Assembly (NCBI GenBank): GCA_039822105.1
Contig: JBCBMW010000008.1
Location: 62,001 to 126,000, forward strand
DNA: 64,000 nt
Source: Parvularcula sp039822105
GTDB lineage: Bacteria > Pseudomonadota > Alphaproteobacteria > Caulobacterales > Parvularculaceae
Direction of reading: 5' to 3'
Shown here: one piece after another, positions 53,378 to 63,190 of the stretch
Layout of the letters: each line of letters opens with the position of its first letter
Numbering within the stretch: the stretch's first letter is position 1
Notes under the pieces: model-generated
What the model was told of the DNA's origin: nothing
Seen by the model: only the letters and a program-made list of their open reading frames with translations
Databases searched by the model: none
Made by a program: the position numbers and the translations under genes

Positions 53378-53941
53378 TTTTTCTATTATTATTTCATATA
53401 TTTATACGTGCTATATCACGTACAACTGCTATTTTTTTGCCATTTTCTTTATTGATGCGTTAAATCGAAGAAAAATTGAAAGTGTTGAGGGAGGTAGCGG
53501 ATAATGAAGTTTGTAAGTTTGTTTGGCTCAATGGTACTCGCCATTGGGGGTTGCGCATCATTGCCAGAAGGTTCAATCGTTTTGTTCGACGGCGACGAGT
53601 GCCCACAAGGGTTTAGCCAGTTGGTGGACGCAGAAGGTCGCTTCTTGAGAGTGGCGGGCCCAGATGTTCCTGTTCGTTCGACTGGTGGCCAAAACCAAGT
53701 GACTTTGAGTACCGCCAACTTACCACCGCACAAACACAAAAGCGGCTGGGGCGAGACTTACAGCGGACGGCACGGGAACTCAGGGGGTCGAAATCAAACA
53801 GGTTCACAAGGCGTCGATAGTGACAATTACGAGTATCTGACAGATAATGGCCCCGGAAGTAGTGCTCCAATATCCATCACTCCGAATTATGTGGCTTTTC
53901 AAGCATGTGAAAAAGAAAATGGATCGTTCTGGCAAAAATAG
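53378..53941. mobile_element. AT-rich inserted cassette (suspected horizontal transfer)
   Basis: Base composition drops sharply (runs such as TTTTTTCTATTATTATTTC) compared with the GC-rich surroundings on both sides. It carries a single gene with a tail-collar-like product. It lies between two partial copies of a lipoprotein gene and between the two copies of a 42-bp repeat. No transposase or terminal inverted repeats were found, so the mechanism is unknown. Confidence 0.5.
53504..53941 (+). CDS. lipoprotein with phage tail-collar-like sequence
   Basis: 145 aa. Lipobox-like VLAIGGC (Cys17) after a short signal peptide. The mature part SLPEGSIVLFDGDECPQGFSQLVDAEGRFLRVAG follows the 'G.I..F....CP.GW......GRFl.g.g' pattern of phage tail-collar/fibre tips and microcystin-dependent-like proteins. 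Next comes TANLPPHKHKSGWGE, matching the 'LP.H.H' motif, and a Gly/Asn/Ser-rich loop region. The C-terminus PNYVAFQACEKE matches the usual '...P.y..l..C.k.' ending. GGGAGG lies 11 bases before the ATG (53491-53496). Clearly lower GC than its neighbours. A phage tip domain turned into a surface lipoprotein is likely. Confidence 0.8.
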   Translation: MKFVSLFGSMVLAIGGCASLPEGSIVLFDGDECPQGFSQLVDAEGRFLRVAGPDVPVRSTGGQNQVTLSTANLPPHKHKSGWGETYSGRHGNSGGRNQTGSQGVDSDNYEYLTDNGPGSSAPISITPNYVAFQACEKENGSFWQK

Positions 53942-54117
53942 GTCGTGAAGGTCGACGCGGTCGCGCACTCACCGCTCTCCCCCAAATGCTGGCTCAGCCG
54001 GTCGTATTGTTTTTGATGGGTCTCGTAATGGGTGGTCGACAGCGTCCGCGCCGTCACGCATCCCGAAAGCACCGTCAGCGCCAAAAGCCCACATGCCAGC
54101 CGCGTGCCCGCCATCAC
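53899..54117 (-). pseudogene. truncated lipoprotein gene (5' part)
   Basis: 72 aa. An intact lipoprotein signal (LLALTVLSGC) is followed by VTARTLSTTHYETHQKQYDRLSQHLGESGECATASTFTTY, then the frame runs into the AT-rich cassette and ends. The shared segment and 42-bp repeat identify it as the 5' part of the same gene family as 52691-53377. Either one gene was split by insertion or one of two tandem copies was destroyed. Confidence 0.65.
53938..53979. repeat. 42-bp imperfect direct repeat, copy 2
   Basis: Same orientation as copy 1 at 53285-53326, four mismatches. It begins at the last codons of the cassette gene and continues into the truncated lipoprotein gene. Confidence 0.8.
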
Positions 54118-54496
54118 CGCTATCTCATCTCCTGCCGATGCGAGGGAGCTAAGCCGACCACCAAGAGTTGCGCAACGACGGGGAACACGTCGCCTGGGCG
54201 GAGCCTAAAGTGCAGATGCCCTCACCCCTCGCTCTCCACGGCCAAGACCGTAGAGCCCACCTCCCCATGTCGAGACCCAGAGATGGATGCCACGGTCAAG
54301 CCGTGGCAGGCGCCCTTTGACCAAACTCAGGCCCGTCATCCCGGACACCGCGAAGCGGTGAGCCGGGACCCATGGCCGAACACCCGACAATCAATCCGCA
54401 CTTAAACGAATGCCCGGCACTGGATCCCGGATAAACGCTCCCGCGCTTTCCGGGATGACGGCTTACCTCGGTTAAAATTAGAAACCGTGACCGAAG
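54118..54496. other. repeat-bearing intergenic region
   Basis: 379 bp without a gene. Contains hairpin TGCCACGG-TCAA-CCGTGGCA near 54288-54308 and the palindromic element 54334-54460. The arrangement is typical of intergenic repeats in alphaproteobacterial genomes. Confidence 0.6.
54334..54460. repeat. palindrome-bounded intergenic repeat element
   Basis: CGTCATCCCGG at 54334-54344 and CCGGGATGACG at 54450-54460 are perfect inverted 11-bp ends of a 127-bp unit. Inside are further hairpins (ACCGCGAAGCGGT) and CCGGGACCC/GGATCCCGG motifs. The sequence style matches the abundant 'GTCATCCCGG' intergenic repeats seen in many Alphaproteobacteria. Copy number in this genome is unknown. Confidence 0.6.
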
Positions 54497-55129
54497 TTAA
54501 TCCTGCTTTGGGCCGTGCCTCGCAACCAACTTGCGGAGATTTATTTCGGCCTGGGCCAAGCGGGCTGCTATCGGGTCAGGGCGAGATGAACCACCATAAG
54601 AAAAGCGTTCGTGGCTGAGCTCTACTTTGAATTCACCTTCAGCGACCGAATAGGTCTCAATGGCCGCTCGCACAGATTGCCGTGCTTTGGCTATCTCTTC
54701 TAACTCACCCCTCGCACCGGCACCAAAGAAGACCTCCATTCGCGGAAGGAAATCAAAATATCTATACCAAAATTCTTGATCAGCGTTCAGCCTTCGGGAT
54801 TGCGCCAAAATTGAAAGCATTTCGCTACTCTGCCCTCCGGTTATGGACACATCTTGGTCGAATAGTTCCCGAGCAGTCGCCTCCATTTCACTAGCAGCAA
54901 TTAGTGGGTTTCTGATGATGGCGAGCTGATCTTTGCCTTTCAAGAAAAGGGAGAGCGCCTCGATGGCCACCTCCCGCTGGTCGGCCGCATCACGCTCAGT
55001 GCGCCATCGTCGAAGTGAAAAGTTGGCCGTGATCGCGACACCGGCCACAAGTGTGCTGGAAGCAATCACCGACCAAGCTTCAAAGACCGCCAACCAGTCG
55101 ACATCGCTTGATGAAAAGGGTACTGACAA
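54497..55129 (-). CDS. hypothetical protein with one membrane helix
   Basis: 210 aa. One N-terminal membrane segment (~14-34: FEAWSVIASSTLVAGVAITANF) followed by Arg-rich RRWRTERDAADQREVAIEALSLFLKGKDQL and a helical cytoplasmic body. No recognised family or motif; the topology resembles small accessory membrane proteins with coiled output. It ends just before the repeat region and starts 3 bp past the ettA stop, so it may be co-transcribed with ettA. Confidence 0.65.
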   Translation of the reverse strand: MSVPFSSSDVDWLAVFEAWSVIASSTLVAGVAITANFSLRRWRTERDAADQREVAIEALSLFLKGKDQLAIIRNPLIAASEMEATARELFDQDVSITGGQSSEMLSILAQSRRLNADQEFWYRYFDFLPRMEVFFGAGARGELEEIAKARQSVRAAIETYSVAEGEFKVELSHERFSYGGSSRPDPIAARLAQAEINLRKLVARHGPKQD

Positions 55130-55131
55130 CC

Positions 55132-56796
<1,665 letters not shown>

Positions 56797-56943
56797 CGGC
56801 GCGGGACCTCTCGGAAAACGTTGGGAAGAAGCGCGTGGTTAACCCTCGCCGCCAAGCGGAGCAAGCGCCGCCGCTGCTGCGATCGCTTCTCAACCTCTGG
56901 TGCACATTGAGGTATGCTTATTCGCCTAGAAGAGGTGGCGGAT

Positions 56944-58203
56944 ATGAACGGTTTCACAGATGCGGAATGGGACCGGGTCTTTGGCTTGCAATGGACCCAG
57001 TTCGGCGCCCCGGCACGGCGGTCGAAGAGCGTGGTGCTCTCCAGTTTCAACATCCGAAAGCTTGGCAAACGCGAGAACAAGTCCGAGCGCGCCTGGACGT
57101 TCCTTGCGAGCTACCTGCAGCGATGCGACTTGATCGCGATCCAAGAGGTGCAGGACGATTTGGAGGCCCTCAGCCATCTCCACGATTTGATGGGTAGACG
57201 GAGCTATGGTTTCATCGCCTCGGACACGACCGGCCGCGATGCTCAGCCTCATTCTGGCATGTCGGAGAGGCTCGCTTTCTTCTACCGCAGGCGCCGCATC
57301 GACCGCACGGCGATCGCCTCGGATATCTCCTATGACCGAGCGCCGGTGACCAGGAACATCTTGGAACACCATGATGGCTTCGCCCGCGCCTTTAAGGCCA
57401 AGCACGACGCCGATAACAGGAGTGAGTCGGAGCAAAACGCGCTCGAGCAGGCCTGGAAAGATGGCGGCAAGGTGGGCCCGCGTCCCCTGCGCAAGAAGGA
57501 CCCGTTCGTGCTCCCGCACTTCCTCACTTTCATCCGGACACCCCATGCAGCGACGTTTCGCATCGGCGGTCGTGACGATGCCAAGCCCTATGAGTTCATG
57601 GCCGTCAACGCACACCTCCTCTACGGCCACAAGGACAAACAGAAGGAGGAACGCGAGCTAGAGTTCATGGCGCTGCTTGAATGGCTGATTTGGCGGGCGA
57701 AGAAGCGGGACGTGACCTATGCCAAGGACCTCATCCTGCTGGGTGATCTCAACTTCGATCTTGAAGAGGTGGATGAGCGTCGCGAATGGGTCGCTAACCT
57801 CATTCGCTCACTGAACAAAAACGTGCTGGGCAGCGCCAAGGACCCCCGCGTGTATTTCCCCTTCATCGACGCCCATCCCAAAGACGGCGATGGTGAGGTG
57901 TTTCGTACCAACGCGCGCAAGACCCAGACCTATGATCAGATTGCGGTGTTGAGCCACGACAAACGGCTGCCGGCACCAGGGGGACGCCACCTCGCTGGAC
58001 AGGATGCTGACGGGTTCAACTACGGGATGTTCGATTTCGTCGAGCTTTTCGCCCGCGCCGTCCACGGCCAGCGCTTCTCAAAGCTCAGCGAGGCCAAGAA
58101 GAAGGCCCTCTACAAAAAGTTCGAGCACGATGTGAGTGATCACATGCCAATCTGGATACGTCTACCTGTGCCCGCCATGGGTATGGGCACGTTTGATGCC
58201 TGA
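56944..58203 (+). CDS. endonuclease/exonuclease/phosphatase-family protein
   Basis: 419 aa from the ATG at 56944 (AGGTGGCGG upstream); the frame begins at 56914 with a poorly spaced site. EEP fold motifs in order: SSFNIRKLG, LIAIQEV (metal Glu), MAVNAHLLYG, ILLGDLNFD (Asp, Asn), and final SDHMPIWI (catalytic His). A ~60-residue insertion rich in charged residues lies around 170-210. Could be a DNase/RNase or a phosphodiesterase; specificity cannot be derived. No signal peptide, so cytoplasmic. Divergent from ettA. Confidence 0.88.
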   Translation: MNGFTDAEWDRVFGLQWTQFGAPARRSKSVVLSSFNIRKLGKRENKSERAWTFLASYLQRCDLIAIQEVQDDLEALSHLHDLMGRRSYGFIASDTTGRDAQPHSGMSERLAFFYRRRRIDRTAIASDISYDRAPVTRNILEHHDGFARAFKAKHDADNRSESEQNALEQAWKDGGKVGPRPLRKKDPFVLPHFLTFIRTPHAATFRIGGRDDAKPYEFMAVNAHLLYGHKDKQKEERELEFMALLEWLIWRAKKRDVTYAKDLILLGDLNFDLEEVDERREWVANLIRSLNKNVLGSAKDPRVYFPFIDAHPKDGDGEVFRTNARKTQTYDQIAVLSHDKRLPAPGGRHLAGQDADGFNYGMFDFVELFARAVHGQRFSKLSEAKKKALYKKFEHDVSDHMPIWIRLPVPAMGMGTFDA

Positions 58204-58207
58204 CGGC

Positions 58208-58852
58208 CTAGCCGAGGGTCAAACGCTTCCGTTGGCGTGACGACCGGAGCGCAACCAGGCCCGTCACCAGGAGAAGGCCAGCAGCGGGTACCGGTGTCGT
58301 CACTTGCTCAATCTTGATGGAGTCGAGAAGGCCGCCATAAGTGTTGGCCCGTCCGAGTGCGGAGAACTGAATGGCGTTGTCCCCTTCCGACGCGGTGAAC
58401 ACCATGTCGATCAGGTTCCAGTCTCGCTGCGTGTTGCTGTTGCCGTCCACGCTATCGACCCACTGCGTCATGGAGAAACTGTTGCCCATCAGTGAGCCGA
58501 TCGAGAAGCCAATGCCGTTGTCACCATCACGGCCCGTGCGCGGCTTGTAGGCAAAGGTCATTTTGTAGGTGAGGCCAGCGACCAGGTCCACGACCGCGGC
58601 CATCGAGCTGTTGGACGATCGACCGTGGCTATCAAGCTCAACATGCTGGGAACCCGTATGGGAGGCCGTGACGACGCCGCGCTGGATCTCAATGCCGCCG
58701 CCCGCGGTGGTCACGAACTGTCCGTGTGAGTCGTAAACGCCCCAGCTTCGACCAATGTTCTGATCATCAAAGTTCTCAACGAACACTGCCGCGTCTGCGG
58801 CGGTGACCGCGCAGATCGCTGCTGATAGGCTAGCTCCCAGTGCTTTCAACAT
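58208..58852 (-). CDS. CTERM-sorted protein with CBM/DUF642-like body
   Basis: 214 aa from the ATG at 58852, which has GGGGAG seven bases upstream; ATG 58858 is an alternative. Signal peptide MLKALGASLSAAICAVTA, cleavage near ADA. The mature domain (VENFDDQNIGRSWGVYDSHG, VELDSHGRSSNSSMAAVVDLVAGLTYKMTFAYKPR, WNLIDMVFTASEGDNAIQFSALG) has the jelly-roll pattern of galactose-binding-like/DUF642 modules, which often bind polysaccharide. Tail TPVPAAGLLLVTGLVALRSSRQRKR is the exosortase-type signal. A cell-surface glycan-binding role is possible. Confidence 0.85.
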   Translation of the reverse strand: MLKALGASLSAAICAVTAADAAVFVENFDDQNIGRSWGVYDSHGQFVTTAGGGIEIQRGVVTASHTGSQHVELDSHGRSSNSSMAAVVDLVAGLTYKMTFAYKPRTGRDGDNGIGFSIGSLMGNSFSMTQWVDSVDGNSNTQRDWNLIDMVFTASEGDNAIQFSALGRANTYGGLLDSIKIEQVTTPVPAAGLLLVTGLVALRSSRQRKRLTLG

Positions 58853-58979
58853 ATCCATTCTCCCCACGGGGTCCCGCCACTTTGTTCATGTACCCCTTGT
58901 AAGATAACGGGCGTCGGTTACGCGGATGTGTACGGAATTGGTAAACGCGGCATCTAAAACGGCTGCGTGTTGCACCCCA

Positions 58980-59666
58980 TCAGGTCAGCCGACGCCAACG
59001 TCCGATCAAGGCCGCAAGGGCGGGGAAGAAAAGTACGGCGCTCGGCGGTAACGGCGTGGCCACCACATCGCTCTCTGCACTGCTGAAGATACCGCCGAAA
59101 CCTGCTGTGGGGTCGGCGAAGCCCCCAGCGCCCCCTCGACCGCCAATCGCGGCAAAAGCAACGGAGTGAAGGGATGGCGAGGAACCGCTCGCGCCGACGC
59201 CCGAGAGTGGTGCGCCGCCAGACCTGCCGCCGCCTCCGCGCTCGGCCCCCTGACCGGGCTCACCGCCTTGGCTAACAAGTTCAGCTATACTGCCAACGGG
59301 GTCGTCCGCCCCATCGGCGGGGTCGTCCTCGGCCCATGGGTCAAAGTCCAGCGGCTCCCGCGACACCGCGCTGATCCCATCGAGCCCCTCAGCACGTGCC
59401 GAGCCGGGCTCGCCGCGTTTGGCATTGGCGTCACCAATGGGGTGTACGGGCGTCGGCTCTGGGCCTGCCCAACGGGCAAATCTTGGCTTCTCAGCAGGGC
59501 GCGGCGTTCGTTTTTCTGGCGACGGACGAACGAAGGATCCGATCGCGTCCCATCCGCGGGCCAGCCCACCCACGCCGCCTTCGGAGAACATGGCCTCAGC
59601 GAACGCGCCGACAAAGATGACGGCGACAGCAGCGATACCAGCGATGGTCCGCTTCCGCAGGTTCAC
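58980..59666 (-). CDS. low-complexity exported protein with CTERM-like tail
   Basis: 228 aa. Signal-like N-terminus (RTIAGIAAVAVIFVGAFAEA), then a Pro/Gly/Ala/Glu-rich, presumably disordered region (EPTPVHPIGDANAKRGEPG; GGEPGQGAERGGGGRSGG), and a C-terminal tail TPLPPSAVLFFPALAALIGRWRR that follows the Pro-motif/helix/basic-end layout of CTERM proteins in a slightly divergent form. No domain recognised. May be an extracellular low-complexity polymer, or a degenerate member of the CTERM group. Confidence 0.65.
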   Translation of the reverse strand: MNLRKRTIAGIAAVAVIFVGAFAEAMFSEGGVGGLARGWDAIGSFVRPSPEKRTPRPAEKPRFARWAGPEPTPVHPIGDANAKRGEPGSARAEGLDGISAVSREPLDFDPWAEDDPADGADDPVGSIAELVSQGGEPGQGAERGGGGRSGGAPLSGVGASGSSPSLHSVAFAAIGGRGGAGGFADPTAGFGGIFSSAESDVVATPLPPSAVLFFPALAALIGRWRRLT

Positions 59667-59786
59667 ATTCCCTCCCTCGGCGCAACACGAACGCGCACAG
59701 GAAGCCAGACTACCACCTGAGATTTTATCGATCGGTATACGGTCTAGGTAAAGAGCGCATTTACCGTAAACGGATATTCACCATGT

Positions 59787-60164
59787 TTACGGGCAAAGGG
59801 TGCCGCCGCAGCCCTCAAGCGTCTTCAGCGTGTCGGTAAGCTCCCACGCCTCATCAGACTTGCGCCACACAGAGGCGTAGCTTCCCGCGGCGAAGTTTTC
59901 ATCTCCAACCGCCTCACTCCATGCCCCAGTTTCGAGCGCGACGGGCTCAACAGAAGACAGGCGCACACAGATCGCCTCCCACGTGACGCTCAGATCACCG
60001 GACGAGGCGGGGCGAAGGTTCATCGCTTCACGCGCCGCAACGATGCCCGCGACATCGGGCGACACGTCAGCTGAATCACAGAGCGGTAGGCCAAGGTTCT
60101 CACTCCGCTCGCACGCCGAAAGGGTAAGGCTGACCGCCAGCAAAGCGCCGCAACTGATCCGCAT
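59787..60164 (-). CDS. small lipoprotein, unknown function
   Basis: 125 aa. Signal peptide with lipobox LTLSAC (Cys18). The mature part (LCDSADVSPDVAGIVAAREAMNLRP, then SVTWEAICVRLSSVEPVALETGAW and YASVWRKSDEAWELTDTLKTLEGCGGTLCP) has paired Cys residues probably forming disulfides, but no known family. It ends with a Cys-rich tail. It follows rlmJ on the same strand after 10 bp. Confidence 0.7.
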   Translation of the reverse strand: MRISCGALLAVSLTLSACERSENLGLPLCDSADVSPDVAGIVAAREAMNLRPASSGDLSVTWEAICVRLSSVEPVALETGAWSEAVGDENFAAGSYASVWRKSDEAWELTDTLKTLEGCGGTLCP

Positions 60165-60174
60165 GTCTCGTTCC

Positions 60175-60945
60175 TTATGCTTTGCGCAAGACAGGGTCGC
60201 CCTGCTCCATCACCCGCTGAAGCGCTGCCTCGGTCCCGTAAGGCGGCGCTACGATAGCGAGGCCAGACCCCACCATGCCAACACCGCCCTTAAGGTCAAA
60301 CTGGACCTCGTGGCGCAGCGCATCGACATCGAGTGCGGCAAAGATCTCTTCATGCCGACCGGCCTTGAGAATGGGGTACCACAGAACGATCGCCGCCTCA
60401 CCCCAGCGCTTGTGGAGGCGCGCTGCAAGTTTGCCGGCAGCTGCGTACTCCGTCTTCACTTCGTAGGACGGATCGATCAGCACAAGACCCCGCCGTGGCT
60501 CGAGCGGGCTCACCGCCAGCGCGCCCTCGTAGCCATCGCGAGCATGAACCTCCGCCTGCGTGCGTTTCATCGCGCGGCGCAAGGCCGCCACCTCTTGCGG
60601 ATGCTTCTCCATGAGGACGATGCGGTCCTGCGCACGCAAGACCGATGACGCGACCATGGGGGAGCCAGGATAGGCCACTTCTCCGTAAGCCGAGCGTGTC
60701 AGTTTCAGCGCCTGAAAAAACGCGCCCTCCTGATCCTTGTCGACGAGACCGATGCCCTCTGCCGCCTCCCCGGTCTTTTGTGCTTCTTCGCCATCAAGAT
60801 GATAGAGCCCGCGACCGGCATGGGTCTCAAGATAACTGATCCCGCGATCTTTGACCGTCAGCAGCGAGAGGATTTCCGCCAGCGCCAAATGCTTATGAAC
60901 ATCCGCAGGCCCACCAGCGTGGTAGCTATGCTGGTAGGAGAGCAT
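60175..60945 (-). CDS. rlmJ: 23S rRNA (adenine(2030)-N6)-methyltransferase RlmJ
   Basis: 256 aa. The start MLSYQHSYHAGGPADVHKH is the hallmark of this family. SAM-binding YLETHAGRGLYHL, and the N6-adenine methyltransferase catalytic motif as LIDPSYE (the usual DPPY/F with Ser for Pro, as in other RlmJ). Methylates A2030 of 23S rRNA. An ordinary housekeeping gene, 11 bp after the fRMsr-like gene. Confidence 0.93.
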   Translation of the reverse strand: MLSYQHSYHAGGPADVHKHLALAEILSLLTVKDRGISYLETHAGRGLYHLDGEEAQKTGEAAEGIGLVDKDQEGAFFQALKLTRSAYGEVAYPGSPMVASSVLRAQDRIVLMEKHPQEVAALRRAMKRTQAEVHARDGYEGALAVSPLEPRRGLVLIDPSYEVKTEYAAAGKLAARLHKRWGEAAIVLWYPILKAGRHEEIFAALDVDALRHEVQFDLKGGVGMVGSGLAIVAPPYGTEAALQRVMEQGDPVLRKA

Positions 60946-60956
60946 CGATCAGGTCT

Positions 60957-61418
60957 TTACTCGAAGATCGCGGCAACGATGTCTTCCAGATGCCGCTGGT
61001 CCACCTCGTCAAACGTCCCCGCATCAGGGTTATCGATATCGAGGACGGCGATCAGCTCGCCTGATCTATTCTGTACAGGGACGACAATCTCGCTGACAGA
61101 GCGGCTGTCGCACGCGATGTGGCCCTCGAACTCGTGCACGTCCTCGACCACATGGGTTGTGAGGGTCGCCGCAGCTGCGCCGCAGACACCTTTGCCGAAC
61201 GGGATGCGGAGACAGCCGAGCGTGCCCTGATAAGGCCCAACGACGAGCTCTTGAGGCTTATCGGGATCGACGATGTAGAAGCCAGTCCAGATGTTTGCAG
61301 GAAAAGCCTGCGCCAAGAGGCAAGAGACCGTGGCCATGCGCGCGGTCACATTGGGCTCCCCATCGAGAACCGCCGCGATCTCTTTTGCCGTCTGCTGATA
61401 AATTTCGTCCTTGGTCAT
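60957..61418 (-). CDS. GAF-domain free methionine-(R)-sulfoxide reductase
   Basis: 153 aa GAF-only protein of the YebR/fRMsr family. The three redox Cys residues are present: Cys69 and Cys79 (LGCLRIPFGKGVCGAAA) and Cys103 (HIACDSRS). Other conserved pieces are NIWTGFYIVDP and GVLDIDNPD-like LIAVLDIDNPDAGTFDEVDQ. Reduces free L-methionine-(R)-sulfoxide using thioredoxin. The start overlaps the FAH gene stop by four bases, so the two are translationally coupled. Confidence 0.92.
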   Translation of the reverse strand: MTKDEIYQQTAKEIAAVLDGEPNVTARMATVSCLLAQAFPANIWTGFYIVDPDKPQELVVGPYQGTLGCLRIPFGKGVCGAAAATLTTHVVEDVHEFEGHIACDSRSVSEIVVPVQNRSGELIAVLDIDNPDAGTFDEVDQRHLEDIVAAIFE

Positions 61419-62089
61419 TCGGTCAGACCGAACCGAAGCGGCGGAAGGTCAGCGACGGTGACTTCGACCTGATCGCCGCGATGGAGCGCACCAACACCTG
61501 ACGGCGTACCGGTGAAGATGAGGTCGCCCGCCTTGAGTTCGAAATAGAGCGAGAGCTTCGCGATCATCTCCGGGATCGACCACACCATCTGGGACAGGTC
61601 ACCGTCCTGGCGCAATTCTCCGTTAACGGAGAGCCGAACTGGCCCGGCATCCATGATCTGGCCCTCACGCTCCTCAATCGGGCCAATCATCGCGCCATTG
61701 TCGAGGGCTTTCGCAAGGTCCCAGGGCGCGCGCCTCTCTCTCGCCACGGCTTGGAGATCCCGCCGCGTGAGGTCACAGCCGCAAGCGTAGCCGTAGATGA
61801 GGCCCGGCACGTCGCTCGGCGACAGCTTCACACCGCCCGCCTGGAGCGCCACGACCAACTCCCCTTCATAATGCAAGTCCTCTGTGGCCAGAGGAAAGGG
61901 AATGCTCGTTTCGGCGCAAGCCGCATCAGCGGGCTTGGTGAAAAAGACGGGGTCAGTCGCCTTTGGGTCACCGCCCATCTCGGCCACGTGATCGGCATAG
62001 TTCTTACCGATGCAAAGGATGCGGCGGACAGGAAAGGCTTCGCCCTTTGTGGTGGGCAGGGTCGGGACAGGAATGGTGAACATGCTCAC
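61415..62089 (-). CDS. fumarylacetoacetate hydrolase family protein
   Basis: 224 aa, short FAH form (like fumarylpyruvate hydrolase/FAHD1 oxaloacetate decarboxylase-acylpyruvase). Conserved: RRILCIGKNYADHVAEMGG, FFTKPADAAC, metal ligands in HYEGELVVAL (Glu, Glu), GYACGCDLTRRDLQ, DLIFTGTPSGVGAL. Distinct from the 284-aa fucose-island member. Probably hydrolyses small beta-diketo acids or decarboxylates oxaloacetate; the genome context does not decide. Confidence 0.9.
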   Translation of the reverse strand: MSMFTIPVPTLPTTKGEAFPVRRILCIGKNYADHVAEMGGDPKATDPVFFTKPADAACAETSIPFPLATEDLHYEGELVVALQAGGVKLSPSDVPGLIYGYACGCDLTRRDLQAVARERRAPWDLAKALDNGAMIGPIEEREGQIMDAGPVRLSVNGELRQDGDLSQMVWSIPEMIAKLSLYFELKAGDLIFTGTPSGVGALHRGDQVEVTVADLPPLRFGLTE

Positions 62090-62092
62090 CGG

Positions 62093-63106
62093 CTACACGA
62101 TCTCGACAAACGAGGCGACCCCAGCCGCAATCAGCGCGAGCGTGTACGTCGTGCCGTAAACGAAGCTGACAAACACCGTCGCCACGATCGACTTCCGCCA
62201 GCTGCGTTTGAACGCACCGCGCAGTCCCATCAGATAATAGAAAGGCACGCCCAAGAAAAACGCGCTCGCGCCCGCCTCTGGCGGCAAAAACCTACTGGTC
62301 CACAAGGACAAGGTCATCACCAAAAACGCAAAGGCGTGGGTCTGAATCGATAGCAGCAGATGGTCATAGATCAGCGCATCTTTGCCGCGGACGAAAATCG
62401 TTCCGAGCAGCGCCATGAACGGAATGAAGAGGATCATCAAACGCGGAATCCATCCGTTCAGCGCATTGTTAAAGGCCGCCGGGTTTTGCGCTGTGCCAAG
62501 CACAGCATTGGTCAAACGCTGTCCACTGATCTTACTGCCATAGACCTCGAGCTCTGACTCGGCGAGCCGCTGCTCAAACCAAGCGATCTGTTCGTCGGTA
62601 TACGAGACATCTTGGGCCTTCATCAGAAAGCCGCCATAGAATTCGATCTGAGGCGCACCGTCAGCCGCCTCCAACTCGCTGAACACCTCGGCCGCAGCAT
62701 CGATCTCTGAAAGTTCAGGGTCGATTTCGATAGCCGCCGCACCAGGGATCTCATCCTGGACAATGGCCTGGAGCACGAGGAGATGGCGGTCGGTCAGCCA
62801 TAGCGTCGTGAAGAACATGAAACTGACGACGAGAAAGTACCGTATCGGCGGCGTAAACGGTGACCGGCGACCATCGGCATACTGGCGAACATGGCTGCCA
62901 GGCTTGGTCAATGTCTGCCGCGCCGTTCGGACAAAGCGGCCGTCAAGGGCCGCCGTGTCCGCCACGGTTTCTGCGGCGAGGCGAACGATCGACCGGCGGC
63001 AGTCATCGTTCTTCTGACCGCAATTGTAGCAGTAAGGGCCCACGATCCGGGTGCCGCAGGCCAGACAGGCGATGGAGCCGTCTCGCATCATCGTGTTGCT
63101 GGCCAT
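62093..63106 (-). CDS. DUF3667-like membrane protein with N-terminal zinc ribbon
   Basis: 337 aa from the ATG at 63106; the frame opens with a TTG at 63163. N-terminal zinc ribbon C-x2-C...C-x2-C (CLACGTRIVGPYCYNCGQ), then conserved TLTKPGSHVRQYADGRRSPFTPPIRYFLVVSFMFF, the DUF3667 signature. Four to five membrane helices in the C-terminal half (LMILFIPFMALLGTIFV; FAFLVMTLSLW; FLGVPFYYLMGL; IVATVFVSFVYGTTYTLALIAAGV) and a long periplasmic/cytoplasmic insert (~115-210). Function unknown in the family. Confidence 0.82.
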   Translation of the reverse strand: MASNTMMRDGSIACLACGTRIVGPYCYNCGQKNDDCRRSIVRLAAETVADTAALDGRFVRTARQTLTKPGSHVRQYADGRRSPFTPPIRYFLVVSFMFFTTLWLTDRHLLVLQAIVQDEIPGAAAIEIDPELSEIDAAAEVFSELEAADGAPQIEFYGGFLMKAQDVSYTDEQIAWFEQRLAESELEVYGSKISGQRLTNAVLGTAQNPAAFNNALNGWIPRLMILFIPFMALLGTIFVRGKDALIYDHLLLSIQTHAFAFLVMTLSLWTSRFLPPEAGASAFFLGVPFYYLMGLRGAFKRSWRKSIVATVFVSFVYGTTYTLALIAAGVASFVEIV

Positions 63107-63190
63107 AGGCCCGAACCCGTTCCCCAACTCACACAAAGAAGTATGCGCCGGTTTGCGGCGCAACGCTAGAACCGTCTGAAATCGGCCTCT

